Assembly (NCBI GenBank): GCA_964428355.1
Contig: CAYRYU010000048.1
Coordinates: 1-51,498 of the forward strand
Direction: 5' to 3'
From: CAYRYU01 sp964428355
Lineage (GTDB): Bacteria; Muiribacteriota; Ozemobacteria; Ozemobacterales; Ozemobacteraceae
Length of the DNA: 51,498 nt
The notes below the pieces were generated by a model that was not told the origin of the DNA, ran no database searches, and saw nothing but the letters and a program-made list of their open reading frames with translations. A program made the position numbers and the translations under genes. Positions 33,626 to 42,066 of this stretch are shown here, piece after piece; the first letter of the stretch is position 1; every line of letters begins with the position of its first letter.

Positions 33626-34653
33626 CGGTCTTCTGATTGGGGGCGAGGATAACCCGCGAGCCTTTCCAGGATCGCCGCCTCGATCTTCCCAGCGAAATCG
33701 GCTAGGGGAACGGTCTGGTTGCATCCTGATGCGGCAAGGTGGCCGCCGCCTCCGAATGAAACCGCGATCTCCTTGACGTCGAAACCTCCCCTGGAACGGA
33801 GCTCGCAAAATGACTTCCCTTCAACGCCTTCCACGAAACCGGCCCCGACCAGAACCCCCTCGATCGAGGTGAGATATCCGAAAAGCCCACAGCTGAAGAC
33901 ATTCTCCCAGGTTGCCCCGACTTTCTCGAGGTCGGCCCCCTGGAGGACAACCACAACCAGCCTGGGATCGGCGGCAACCCGAAGCCTGGAAAGCCCGAGC
34001 CCCAAAGCCCTGATCTCACCGAGGGTCCGGCTCGAATTCAGCCGGGCCAGGATCGGGGAGGTGTCAAGCCCTGTTTCGAGCAGCCGTGCTCCCACGAAAT
34101 GGGCCGAAGAACGAAGCCTTTCATTCTGGAAAAACCTCGAATCAGTCATGAGCCCGAGATAGAGGCCCTGGGCGACTTCATTGTCGAGGGGAAACCCACC
34201 GGTCTGGAGAAGGGTGCAAACCATTTCGCAGGTGGATGAAGCCTCGGGGTCGAAAAGATTCACCTCTCCGAACATGGTGTTGCTGGCATGGTGATCGATG
34301 TTCACCAGGATGGCTCCCGCACCCTCGAGATCTTTTTCGAAGCCGGTTCTGGGGAGATCGCCCGCATCGAGGACGATTACGACGTCGTGCGTGATTTCGA
34401 GGTTGCCTGGTTTCAAGATGGGCTCGTCCTCCAAAAGGAAGGAAAAACGGGAAGGGACCGGATCGGCAAGGCCGATTTCGACCCGTTTCCCGAGTTTCCG
34501 AAGCGACTTGGCCAGACCAGCCAGCGAGCCGATCGCGTCCCCGTCGGGCCGCAGGTGCGAAATCAGCAGGAAACTCGCGCCGTCACGGACGGTTTGGGAA
34601 ACCTGCGAGATCTGCCCCGGAAGATCAGTCGGAAGAGTGCTTGAGAAGTCCAT
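33622..34653 (-). CDS. Second DHH/DHHA1 phosphoesterase, NrnA-like
   Basis: 343 aa. Motifs: SHLRPDGDAIGS at 32-43, VLDAGD, IDHH and FGGGGHLAASG. These match NrnA more closely than the copy at 11630-12655 (motif II has its Asp). It would cleave short oligonucleotides, pAp or perhaps cyclic-dinucleotide products. It overlaps the binding-protein gene before it by 29 bases and the lipoprotein gene after it by ATGA, so it is translated with a sugar transporter, an unusual setting. Confidence 0.88.
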   Translation of the reverse strand: MDFSSTLPTDLPGQISQVSQTVRDGASFLLISHLRPDGDAIGSLAGLAKSLRKLGKRVEIGLADPVPSRFSFLLEDEPILKPGNLEITHDVVIVLDAGDLPRTGFEKDLEGAGAILVNIDHHASNTMFGEVNLFDPEASSTCEMVCTLLQTGGFPLDNEVAQGLYLGLMTDSRFFQNERLRSSAHFVGARLLETGLDTSPILARLNSSRTLGEIRALGLGLSRLRVAADPRLVVVVLQGADLEKVGATWENVFSCGLFGYLTSIEGVLVGAGFVEGVEGKSFCELRSRGGFDVKEIAVSFGGGGHLAASGCNQTVPLADFAGKIEAAILERLAGYPRPQSEDR

Positions 34654-35935
34654 CGATATCCTTGTTCATCTGGTCGAGATACCCCTTTGGGGACCCCATT
34701 TCGATCGTTGATCTCTCGAGATAATCGGCCATCAGATCGCGGATCTCGAACCAGACCGAAAGCCTCGGTTCGAAATATGTATAGTCGAGCTGAACATAGG
34801 GAGCGCTCAGGTTGGGATCTTTTGCAAGGGCTTCCTTGAGCAGGGGAACCTGAAGGGAAGATTTTCTGACCGGGAGATAGGTCGTCCGGATGCTCCATTC
34901 AGCGCCAATCTCGGTGGAGGTAAACCACTTCACGAAATCCCAGGCTCCTTTTATCTTCTCCGGGTCCCCATTGTCGAAAATGTTGATGTTGCTCCCCGAA
35001 AGGATCACGGCATTCGTGGCGGCCCCGGGAAGGGGGGCGACACCGAACTCGAACTTGATTCCGGACTCCATGTGCACCTTGCTGACGATGCTCTGGTCGA
35101 TCATGGCGACATTCTGTGCCTTGAAATCATTCTGATGGTCGAACCCCATCGCTTCGACCGCGATCTTCTCCTTGACCATGTTCTGGATGAACTCCATTGC
35201 CCTCACCGCGGGAGCCTCGTTGAAGTAGCACTTCTTCCCGGAGCTGTCCACCAGCCTCCCACCATATTGGAGAACCCGGCAGAGGAACATCCACACGTTC
35301 CCCTTGTTGGTGGAGTACCCGTACCGATGTGGCTGGCCCTCGGCTTGGTTCATGAACTTCGTCAGGTGCCGGGCATAGGATGCCAGTTCGTCAAGAGTCT
35401 GTGGGGGTCGGTTAGGGTCGAGCCCTGCGGCCCTGAAGATCTCCTTGTTGTAATAGAGTACGGGAACGCTCTTGTTGAAAGGGAAGGACCACATCTTCCC
35501 GGCGTAGGTGTTGTTTTCACGGAGCACGGGAATGATGTCGGCACGGATATCCTCGGCCTCGGAGGCGATCAATTCATCGAGGCAGACGATCTTTCGGTAT
35601 TTCAGGAATTTCTTGGTCAGGGTCTCGAAGTTCTGGGAGATATCAGGACCGCTCTTCGCAACGAGTGAGGCGAGAAGCTTCTTGGCAAGGGTATCGTAGC
35701 TGCCCATGCTGATGCTCTTGATGACGTAGCGGTTCTGGCTCTTGTTGTACCGGCCGACCAGGTCGTCCATGACCGTTCCGAGGGGGCCTCCCATGGCATG
35801 CCAGAAAATCACCTGGACGCGGCCTTCCTGGAGGGCCGCCGAGCCGTGTCGGTTTTCGAGTTCCTTATCGTCGAGATGGATGAAGAAGATCAACCCGAGC
35901 CAGAAGACCGTCAAGCCGGCAAGGAACCAGCGCAT
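34625..35935 (-). CDS. Sugar ABC transporter substrate-binding protein (family 1, UgpB-like)
   Basis: 436 aa. One N-terminal hydrophobic segment (about 3-20) without a lipobox cysteine suggests a signal peptide or anchor. The SBP_bac_1 pattern follows: IFWHAMGG, VGRYNKSQ, SFPFNKSVPVLYYNKEIFRAAGLDP and the late GAWDFVKWFTSTE. These bind glycerol-3-phosphate, maltose or other oligosaccharides; the ligand is not clear. AAGGAG lies 5 bases before the ATG, and only two bases separate it from the permease stop. Confidence 0.92.
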   Translation of the reverse strand: MRWFLAGLTVFWLGLIFFIHLDDKELENRHGSAALQEGRVQVIFWHAMGGPLGTVMDDLVGRYNKSQNRYVIKSISMGSYDTLAKKLLASLVAKSGPDISQNFETLTKKFLKYRKIVCLDELIASEAEDIRADIIPVLRENNTYAGKMWSFPFNKSVPVLYYNKEIFRAAGLDPNRPPQTLDELASYARHLTKFMNQAEGQPHRYGYSTNKGNVWMFLCRVLQYGGRLVDSSGKKCYFNEAPAVRAMEFIQNMVKEKIAVEAMGFDHQNDFKAQNVAMIDQSIVSKVHMESGIKFEFGVAPLPGAATNAVILSGSNINIFDNGDPEKIKGAWDFVKWFTSTEIGAEWSIRTTYLPVRKSSLQVPLLKEALAKDPNLSAPYVQLDYTYFEPRLSVWFEIRDLMADYLERSTIEMGSPKGYLDQMNKDIDGLLKHSSD

Positions 35936-35937
35936 AT

Positions 35938-36921
35938 CTACTCCTTCATCCCCGTCATGGCCTGAGATTCGACGAACTGTTTCTGCGCAAGGAAATACAT
36001 GATCACCAACGGCATGATCGTGAACGTGGAAGCGGCCATCAAGGGCCCCCAACGGGTACCCGATTCGCTGGAGAAGTAGCTGAGGCCGACCTGGATGACG
36101 CGGAGCCTGTCATCGTTCGTCACAATCAGGGGCCAGATGAAGGCGTTCCAGTTCGCGAGGAAGGAGAAGATCCCGAGGGTTACCATCGGGGGTTTGCTCA
36201 AGGGGAGGACGACCTTCCAGTAGAATTGGAACCGCGTGCAACCATCGATCGTCGCAGCCTCGAAAAGGTCTTTGGGAAGTTGCAGGAAGAACTGCCGGAG
36301 AAAGAAGACCGAATACGCCGAAGCGACCCAGGGAACGATCAGGGATGCGTAGGTGTTGATCCATCCGATTTTCGAGAGGATGATGTAATCGGGGATCAGG
36401 AGGGCCTGTTGAGGAATCATCATCGTTCCGAGCATTGCAAGGAAAATCTTGTCCTTGAAGGGGAATTTGAAGAAAGCGAAGGCGAAAGCGGCAAGCGAGG
36501 CAAGGAACAGAGAGCTGCACGTCGTCGTGATGGAGACGAAGAAGGTATTGAGAAAGTATCTGTAGAACCGGCTGGAATCTTGTGATCTCCAGGCCTCGAA
36601 GTAGTTGTCGAACAACTCGAAAGGTTTGAAAAGCTTCTTCTTGCCGGGACCGGCGGCTCCTGGATTGGCTTTAGCCTCGTTCCACTCCCGGATCTGCTTT
36701 TCCCGGTTCTCCTTGCGGGCGGTTGCCGCGGCATCGTCAAGAAAGCGCGGGCGGGCCAGGTCGGGAAGGAACACGATCGACCGGCCGGTCTTGAGGATCT
36801 CGTCCTCGCTCTTGAAGGATGTGGCCACCATCCATAGGAAGGGGAACAGCATGAAAACCGAGCCGATGATCAGTAAGAAGTGGATCACGAAGGCGGAGCT
36901 GAAGGACAGTTTCTTGTTCAT
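35938..36921 (-). CDS. Sugar ABC transporter permease, MalG/UgpE type
   Basis: 327 aa with six membrane segments and the ATPase-coupling EAA loop (EAATIDGCTRFQFYWKVVLPL). Between helix 1 and helix 2 there is a large Lys/Glu/Ala/Gly-rich insert of about 60 residues, making it longer than the usual 270-280 aa. The insert lies on the periplasmic side if topology is normal. Confidence 0.94.
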   Translation of the reverse strand: MNKKLSFSSAFVIHFLLIIGSVFMLFPFLWMVATSFKSEDEILKTGRSIVFLPDLARPRFLDDAAATARKENREKQIREWNEAKANPGAAGPGKKKLFKPFELFDNYFEAWRSQDSSRFYRYFLNTFFVSITTTCSSLFLASLAAFAFAFFKFPFKDKIFLAMLGTMMIPQQALLIPDYIILSKIGWINTYASLIVPWVASAYSVFFLRQFFLQLPKDLFEAATIDGCTRFQFYWKVVLPLSKPPMVTLGIFSFLANWNAFIWPLIVTNDDRLRVIQVGLSYFSSESGTRWGPLMAASTFTIMPLVIMYFLAQKQFVESQAMTGMKE

Positions 36922-36931
36922 CGGTGGTTCC

Positions 36932-37810
36932 TCAGGAGTAATGTACCTTTTTCTCGAGGTAGAGCTTGTTGAAAAGCGTCATTCCCAGGATCATCACGAA
37001 CAGGACGAAGGCAATCGCCAGGGCATACCCGAACTCGAACTTTTCAAAGGCCTTCTGATATAGATAGTAGACGATGACAACGGTGGACTTGAGGGGCCCT
37101 CCCCGCGGGGTCATCATGTAGATCTGGGAGAAAACCTGGAAAGAGCTTATCACCGACATCACGAAGACGAAGAACGTCGTCGGGGAAAGGAGGGGCCAGG
37201 TGATGTTCCGGAACCTCTGCCACGCGTTCGCGCCATCGATCAGGGAGGCCTCATAAAGATGGTTGGGAATGTTCTGGAGGCCGGCGAGGAAGATGATCAC
37301 ATTGTAACCGAGCCCCTTCCAGACGCTCATGAAGATGATGCAAGGCATCGCCCAGGTCGGATCCTGGAGCCAGAGCCGTGGAGCGACTCCAAAGACCGCC
37401 AGGAGCTTGTTCAGGAGACCGAACTCGGGGTGATAGATGTAGTTCCAGACGATGGCTACCGCGTTGATGGAGGTAATGACCGGAATGAAATACACCGTGC
37501 GGTAGATCCCGATGGCGGAGATGGGATTGTTGAGCAGAAGGGCGATTCCGAGCGAGCAGAAAATCGCGAGCGGCACGCTCACGACCGCATAATAGAGCGT
37601 GTTGTAGATGGATTTGTAGAACATGGGGTCGTCCATCAGGCGGGAGAAGTTCTCCAGGCCAACATATTCGGGCTCTCCGATGAGATCCCAGCTGTAGAGG
37701 CTCACGGCAAAGGAATAGAAGATGGGGAGAACGTGGAAGCACAGGAGGATCGTGAAAACCGGTAGCAGGTATCCGTAAGCTCCCCAATCGATTCGCTTTC
37801 CTTGAACCAT
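36932..37810 (-). CDS. Sugar ABC transporter permease, MalF/UgpA type
   Basis: 292 aa with six membrane helices, and the EAA loop EASLIDGANAWQRFRNITWPL. It forms the import channel with the next gene. No ATP-binding component is encoded in this cluster, so a shared MsmX/UgpC-like ATPase elsewhere is probable. Confidence 0.94.
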   Translation of the reverse strand: MVQGKRIDWGAYGYLLPVFTILLCFHVLPIFYSFAVSLYSWDLIGEPEYVGLENFSRLMDDPMFYKSIYNTLYYAVVSVPLAIFCSLGIALLLNNPISAIGIYRTVYFIPVITSINAVAIVWNYIYHPEFGLLNKLLAVFGVAPRLWLQDPTWAMPCIIFMSVWKGLGYNVIIFLAGLQNIPNHLYEASLIDGANAWQRFRNITWPLLSPTTFFVFVMSVISSFQVFSQIYMMTPRGGPLKSTVVIVYYLYQKAFEKFEFGYALAIAFVLFVMILGMTLFNKLYLEKKVHYS

Positions 37811-37849
37811 GGCTGTTTGGTCCTTCCTGAGGGGTTGGGCGGCTGAAAC

Positions 37850-39499
37850 TCAGCGCGAGGGGGAATCGGAAGGGGTTCCTGTGGCCGGATTCCCGAGGAG
37901 GAACTTCACGAGATTGTCGTACATCTCCGGGGTCTCATGCTTGAAGGGGGCCGGGCCGGGCTTCGCAAGGTTGATGTCGCTGTCTGGATACTGGTAATCG
38001 GTAAAGTTGCAGCACCCGATAAGGATGAGAATTCCGTTTGCCAGCTTCTCCTGGGCCATGATCGGGATCGGAGAACCCTTCGGATAGATCACCGCGTCCT
38101 GCTTCTTGTTGCCATCCTTGTTGAATGAATCGTCATCGCCCGTGATGAGCAGATCGACTCCCGCATCGGCCGCGAGGGGCTTGTTGTCACGACCTATGAG
38201 GGAACATGTCCCCCACGTGATGACTGTCTTGATGCCGGCCATTGCTGGGTGATCGCCCTTCAGGACATGGGCGAGAACTCCCCAGGGTTTGTTGGTCTTG
38301 TTGGTCTGGTCCCAGACCTGGTCATCATTGAAACGAATCACCGACCCGAGCTTCCCGAGAAGGAAGTTCAGGGTTTTCCGACCGTTCAGGTCGGCGGAGT
38401 CCCAGTCGCAGGCAACCAGCATCCGGCCACCGGCCATGAACCACTCGGTCAAGGCCGAAGCTTCGGAATCGATCAAGGGAAGCGAGGTGTCGGGAAGGAT
38501 GAACAGGGAAAACTTTTTCAGCATCTCCGGGGTCAGGAGGTTGAGGGTATAGAAGACCTTGAACCCGAGCTTTTTCATGTGCTTTTCGAAGGTTTCCATC
38601 TTGTCGGAGGCCATGTTTCCGTGCGCTGCATCGACGAGGATATTGGTTCCCTTCTCTTTTGGGTCAGCTTCATTGAAAAACGCGACCGTGCGCGAGGGAA
38701 TCCGTTTGGAGGGGGTTCCGCCGGTCACCCAGACCATGGCGTTGTAGGCGAACTGGGGGTGGGAATACATGAAGGAATCGTAGCTGTCATGAAGCTTGTT
38801 CAACCCGCCGCTTCCGGTCCCGTCGTCGAAGGGGGAGCTGTCTCCGAGGGCCACGACCCTGCCCTTTCCCGGCTCGGAAGCGATGACGAACGGGGCCTTC
38901 TTGTACCGGCTGTCGAGAAGCCCCACCGCCTTCACGGGGGAATCGGGAACCGCTTCGAATGTCGACCCGGCCCAGGCTCCGATTGCCCGGACTCCGAACA
39001 TCACGGGGTGTTCCTTGTTGATCGGCCCCTGTAGGGGAGCTTCGTAAAGGAAGTCGCCCTTGAACTTGAACCCGAACTGGGGGCAGATCTCGTTGAGTGC
39101 CCGGACCGCATCCCAACCGTCGTTGTCGCGGTCGGCTCCGCCGTGATCACCGATCAGGAAGGCTCCGCCTCCATTGTTGACGAAATCGACGATCGCTTCG
39201 CATTCAGGCTTCCCGAAGGGGTTGTTGGGCTCGGCTAGTATCAGGGCTTCGTAGTTCGAAAGGAGTTCAGGGGTGATCTTCCCGTTGGGGGATACCTTCG
39301 AAAGGGAGTCGACCTTGAAACCATTCTCTTTCAGGAGGCCCGCAAAGTCGGAGTAGGCACCCTCGATCACCCAATCGGCATTACCCGCTTTCTGCCCATG
39401 TGTATCGTCGTAAAGAACCGCCAGGCCCTGGGCGGAGCAAGCTGCAGCACCAAAAACGACGACACACCAGGCAACAAAAACCAATGCCATTCTATTCAT
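37850..39499 (-). CDS. Secreted protein with two amidotransferase-like (DUF4350/GIFT-type) domains
   Basis: 549 aa. A signal peptide spans about 1-24, with a Cys near its end. Two related halves follow: 27-270 (LAVLYDDTHGQ, GLLKENGFKVDSL, YEALILAEPNNPFGKPECEAIVDFVNNGGGAFLIGD) and 305-545 (NILVDAAHGN, HMKKLGFKVFYTL, SLFILPDTSLPLIDSEASALTEWFMAGGRMLVACD). Both keep the strand-helix plan of class I glutamine-amidotransferase-like domains, but neither shows a catalytic Cys-His-Glu set, so a binding rather than catalytic role is likely. It is the first gene of the sugar ABC operon. Confidence 0.72.
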   Translation of the reverse strand: MNRMALVFVAWCVVVFGAAACSAQGLAVLYDDTHGQKAGNADWVIEGAYSDFAGLLKENGFKVDSLSKVSPNGKITPELLSNYEALILAEPNNPFGKPECEAIVDFVNNGGGAFLIGDHGGADRDNDGWDAVRALNEICPQFGFKFKGDFLYEAPLQGPINKEHPVMFGVRAIGAWAGSTFEAVPDSPVKAVGLLDSRYKKAPFVIASEPGKGRVVALGDSSPFDDGTGSGGLNKLHDSYDSFMYSHPQFAYNAMVWVTGGTPSKRIPSRTVAFFNEADPKEKGTNILVDAAHGNMASDKMETFEKHMKKLGFKVFYTLNLLTPEMLKKFSLFILPDTSLPLIDSEASALTEWFMAGGRMLVACDWDSADLNGRKTLNFLLGKLGSVIRFNDDQVWDQTNKTNKPWGVLAHVLKGDHPAMAGIKTVITWGTCSLIGRDNKPLAADAGVDLLITGDDDSFNKDGNKKQDAVIYPKGSPIPIMAQEKLANGILILIGCCNFTDYQYPDSDINLAKPGPAPFKHETPEMYDNLVKFLLGNPATGTPSDSPSR

Positions 39500-39528
39500 T
39501 CTTCTCTCCCTGGTTGAAATGCCACAAA

Positions 39529-39557
39529 AGTATATGAGAAAACGTTTCCCGAAGCAA
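39529..39557 (-). promoter_or_regulatory. Promoter of the sugar ABC operon
   Basis: Minus strand: TTGCTT, 17 bases, TATACT, about 30 bases before the first start codon. Confidence 0.65.
39538..39549. promoter_or_regulatory. LacI-family-like operator inside the promoter
   Basis: GAAAACGTTTCC is palindromic around a central CG (11 of 12 consistent counting one mismatch pair), the hallmark of LacI/GalR-family sites. It lies between the -35 and -10 boxes, so a bound repressor would block the polymerase. No LacI-type gene is in the window. Confidence 0.45.
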
Positions 39558-39615
39558 GCCGGCAAAAGCCCCCAAATCGGGACACTGTTGCACCACGCCG
39601 GCAGGGGGAGGATTA

Positions 39616-39679
39616 TCCGCAGATGACGCAGATCAGGGTGAATCTGAACGGAGTTCAAACAACGGTCGAAATCTGCGGA
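39616..39679. repeat. 64-bp element with 9-bp terminal inverted repeats
   Basis: TCCGCAGAT (39616-39624) and ATCTGCGGA (39671-39679) are exact reverse complements 46 bases apart, with an internal GACGCAGAT copy. Sequences of this kind (CGCAGAT/ATCTGCG repeats) are, from memory, scattered in many environmental genomes. A degenerate MITE-like element is the best guess. Confidence 0.45.
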
Positions 39680-39795
39680 ATCTCTGGATCAAGTGGGCAC
39701 GTCGCGAGGTGTTTTCGTCATCCAAGAGGTAATCGCCCGAAAACGGAATTGGGGAAAAAGAATCCAGTTTTTTCGAAACCGTTTTCCCTTACCGG

Positions 39796-41949
39796 TCACT
39801 TCTTTCGGGGTGGCGGCCCAAACGGGGTGTCAGGAAGTCCCATGAGAGTGCCTCGGGGAATCGCCGGCTGGGAGGCACTCTTTCCGCCCGGGGTGGAGCC
39901 GAACGGGAGGTCGGGAAGACCGAGAACGGTGCCCGCGGGGACTGCCGGCGGCGATGCATTTTCCGCTACGCCCCGCGTTGCCGCGGTTGGAATGGAGTTC
40001 AGCTTCTCCTCGGTCATTTCGGACGGCTCGCCGGCTCCTTCTCCCTCGCTTCCTTCCGCCGAGGCCTGGGTCTCCGGAACCGCGACGTCGGCGAACTTCT
40101 CCAGGTCGCCCGCCCAAAGGGTCAGTGGCCCGCGCGAATTGGACAGGAAAAAAACCGTCGAGAGGTCAGGTGAGAACTCGAGGCTTCGCAGATTGTAAGA
40201 TTCGACGACCTTGACCAGGCTCCGGACCTTCTCCGCCGGGCAGGCGGGGAAAAGCACCTGGTTCCGCTCCTGGAAGGGGAAGGGCGACTGGCGCAGGTTG
40301 TAGGTTTCATTCCAGGATGGATAGCCCGGAGGGGGCTTCACTCCGATGATCCAGAAGTTCATCATCCGGGTGTCGTATCCCAGGTTCCATTTGCCCAGAC
40401 CCTCGTCATAGACGTTCTTGAACTTCCCGTCGAGATTCCTCAGGACGAAGCAGTAATCGATCGGGATGTCGATGATCCCAATCGATTGATCTGGAGGAGA
40501 TCCCGGGGGGGGGGATGTCGGAGTAAGGTGCGCGGCGAAAACCGGTTTCAGATCCCAGAGGGCGCTGGGAACGCGTTGTCCACGGAGTCTCCCTTCAAGG
40601 AATAGCACCCGATCCAGGTTCCAGAACCCGACGAGTTTGAGAGTCTCGCTCGAAACGTAGGTTTGTTCGAGATCTTCGACTGCCTGTCCCACGGGGTTCA
40701 GCCGGAAGCGTCTGAGTACCGAGCCCCAGAAATCCCTGTCATCGAACTCGGCCTTGTCACGGGCCTGGCCAAGAACCTCGACGATCGCGAAAGACATGCT
40801 GTCGGGAGCCCAGAGGATCTCGCCGATGGCTCGTGGAGGCGCCATCCCTCCCGCGACCTCGAAAACGGCGGGAATGACCTTCCGTGAGGAAAGATCGATC
40901 AGATGGATCCGTTCCCCATCGGTAAAAAAGAGCTTCCGTCCATCCGGCGCCCAAAACGGATAAGCGAACTGGTAGTCACCTTCGATTCCGGATTGCTTTC
41001 CGGGAAGATCGAGCAGTTGCGATCCGGAGGCATCATAGATGAAGATTTCCCGATCGGCCGAAAACTTGTCGACGACGACTCCAGCGAGGAAACAACCTCG
41101 GGGGGACCACGCCATATCGAGAACGGTCTTCTTTCCCTCGGGGAACACCTCAGAGGTTCGACTCGCAACAAGATCGGTCACTTTGAGGGCGTCGCCCTCT
41201 GAAAATGCCAGGTATCTCCCGTCCCGATGGGCTTCAAGGTTCTCGAACAGACCGGTTCCCCTGGAAATCATGACAGTCCCGGATCCATCACGGGAAAGAC
41301 GGACAAGCATGTTTGCCTTTTCGCCAAGGTCGGGACGGATGCAAACCGCCTCGCGGTTTCCGATCAAGGCAAACTCCTGCTCGGGCTGCAGGCTGACCAA
41401 TCTTCCGCTGAGATTCTGGAAGCCCAGCTGGGCCTCGAAAGTGTCCTCCCGCCGTGGAAGCTGGTCACGAATCGAAAGAAGTGAGGGCCCCGAATCCAGG
41501 AGGGCGGATCTCGCCGTCCTGGGATCCCTCTTCAAAAACTGGTTAACCTTCTCGAGCAGCGCGTTGGGCCCGAGGGAATCAAGAAACACCTGGTTCTTGG
41601 TTACGAGGGTATCCTCTCCTCTGGGGGAATATTGTATCTGGATCTTGGTTTCCGGGGCGATCTTTCCCATTTTTGAAAGGTACTGGAGGTAGTTTTCCAG
41701 GAGATTGACCATGAGATTGAGCAGGGAAATCTCCTGTCCGAGAGATCGGGACCCGGAGACAGCGGCAATCGGCGTCTGGAAGACAAGCCTGACGTTGGGC
41801 GAGTTGAAGGTGATATCGCCCTCTGCCGACCGGGCGGGGCCCTGTGCGCAAAGGAGGATAACAAGGGCGGCAAGACCGAAAGCAACAAAACTAGGCCCAA
41901 TCGAGAAATGCCTGGCCAAACGAAATACTGATGGTTCGTGATGTTTCAT
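39796..41949 (-). CDS. Exported TolB/WD40-like beta-propeller protein
   Basis: 717 aa. A hydrophobic leader spans about residues 20-38. Propeller blades with S-x-D/W-A-P-D-G-x-x-L/I patterns (WSPRGCFLAGVV; FWAPDGRKLFFTDGERIHLIDL; LWAPDSMSFAIVEV; FSPDLSTVFFLSNSRGPLTLW) follow an N-terminal helical region. The C-terminal tail is acidic, then has two near-identical 20-residue motifs: PAVPAGTVLGLPDLPFG and PAIPRGTLMGLPDTPFG. No catalytic motif was seen; a binding or envelope-scaffold role is likely. GGAGAAAAA precedes the ATG. Confidence 0.72.
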   Translation of the reverse strand: MKHHEPSVFRLARHFSIGPSFVAFGLAALVILLCAQGPARSAEGDITFNSPNVRLVFQTPIAAVSGSRSLGQEISLLNLMVNLLENYLQYLSKMGKIAPETKIQIQYSPRGEDTLVTKNQVFLDSLGPNALLEKVNQFLKRDPRTARSALLDSGPSLLSIRDQLPRREDTFEAQLGFQNLSGRLVSLQPEQEFALIGNREAVCIRPDLGEKANMLVRLSRDGSGTVMISRGTGLFENLEAHRDGRYLAFSEGDALKVTDLVASRTSEVFPEGKKTVLDMAWSPRGCFLAGVVVDKFSADREIFIYDASGSQLLDLPGKQSGIEGDYQFAYPFWAPDGRKLFFTDGERIHLIDLSSRKVIPAVFEVAGGMAPPRAIGEILWAPDSMSFAIVEVLGQARDKAEFDDRDFWGSVLRRFRLNPVGQAVEDLEQTYVSSETLKLVGFWNLDRVLFLEGRLRGQRVPSALWDLKPVFAAHLTPTSPPPGSPPDQSIGIIDIPIDYCFVLRNLDGKFKNVYDEGLGKWNLGYDTRMMNFWIIGVKPPPGYPSWNETYNLRQSPFPFQERNQVLFPACPAEKVRSLVKVVESYNLRSLEFSPDLSTVFFLSNSRGPLTLWAGDLEKFADVAVPETQASAEGSEGEGAGEPSEMTEEKLNSIPTAATRGVAENASPPAVPAGTVLGLPDLPFGSTPGGKSASQPAIPRGTLMGLPDTPFGPPPRKK
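40505..40514. repeat. Run of ten G inside the propeller gene
   Basis: On the coding strand ten C encode part of T-S-P-P-P-G-S-P-P. A one-base slip would put the last 35% of the protein out of frame, so this is a possible phase-variable tract or an assembly weak point. Confidence 0.9.
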
Positions 41950-42066
41950 TTTTTCTCCAGAACGGGCGGGGTCACCTGCATATATCCAGCAAGGAATCAT
42001 ATCATGCCCAAAATTGCAAGCTGTCCTGCGCGATTCCCCTTTGCGAAAGGCGCGAAAACAAAGTCG

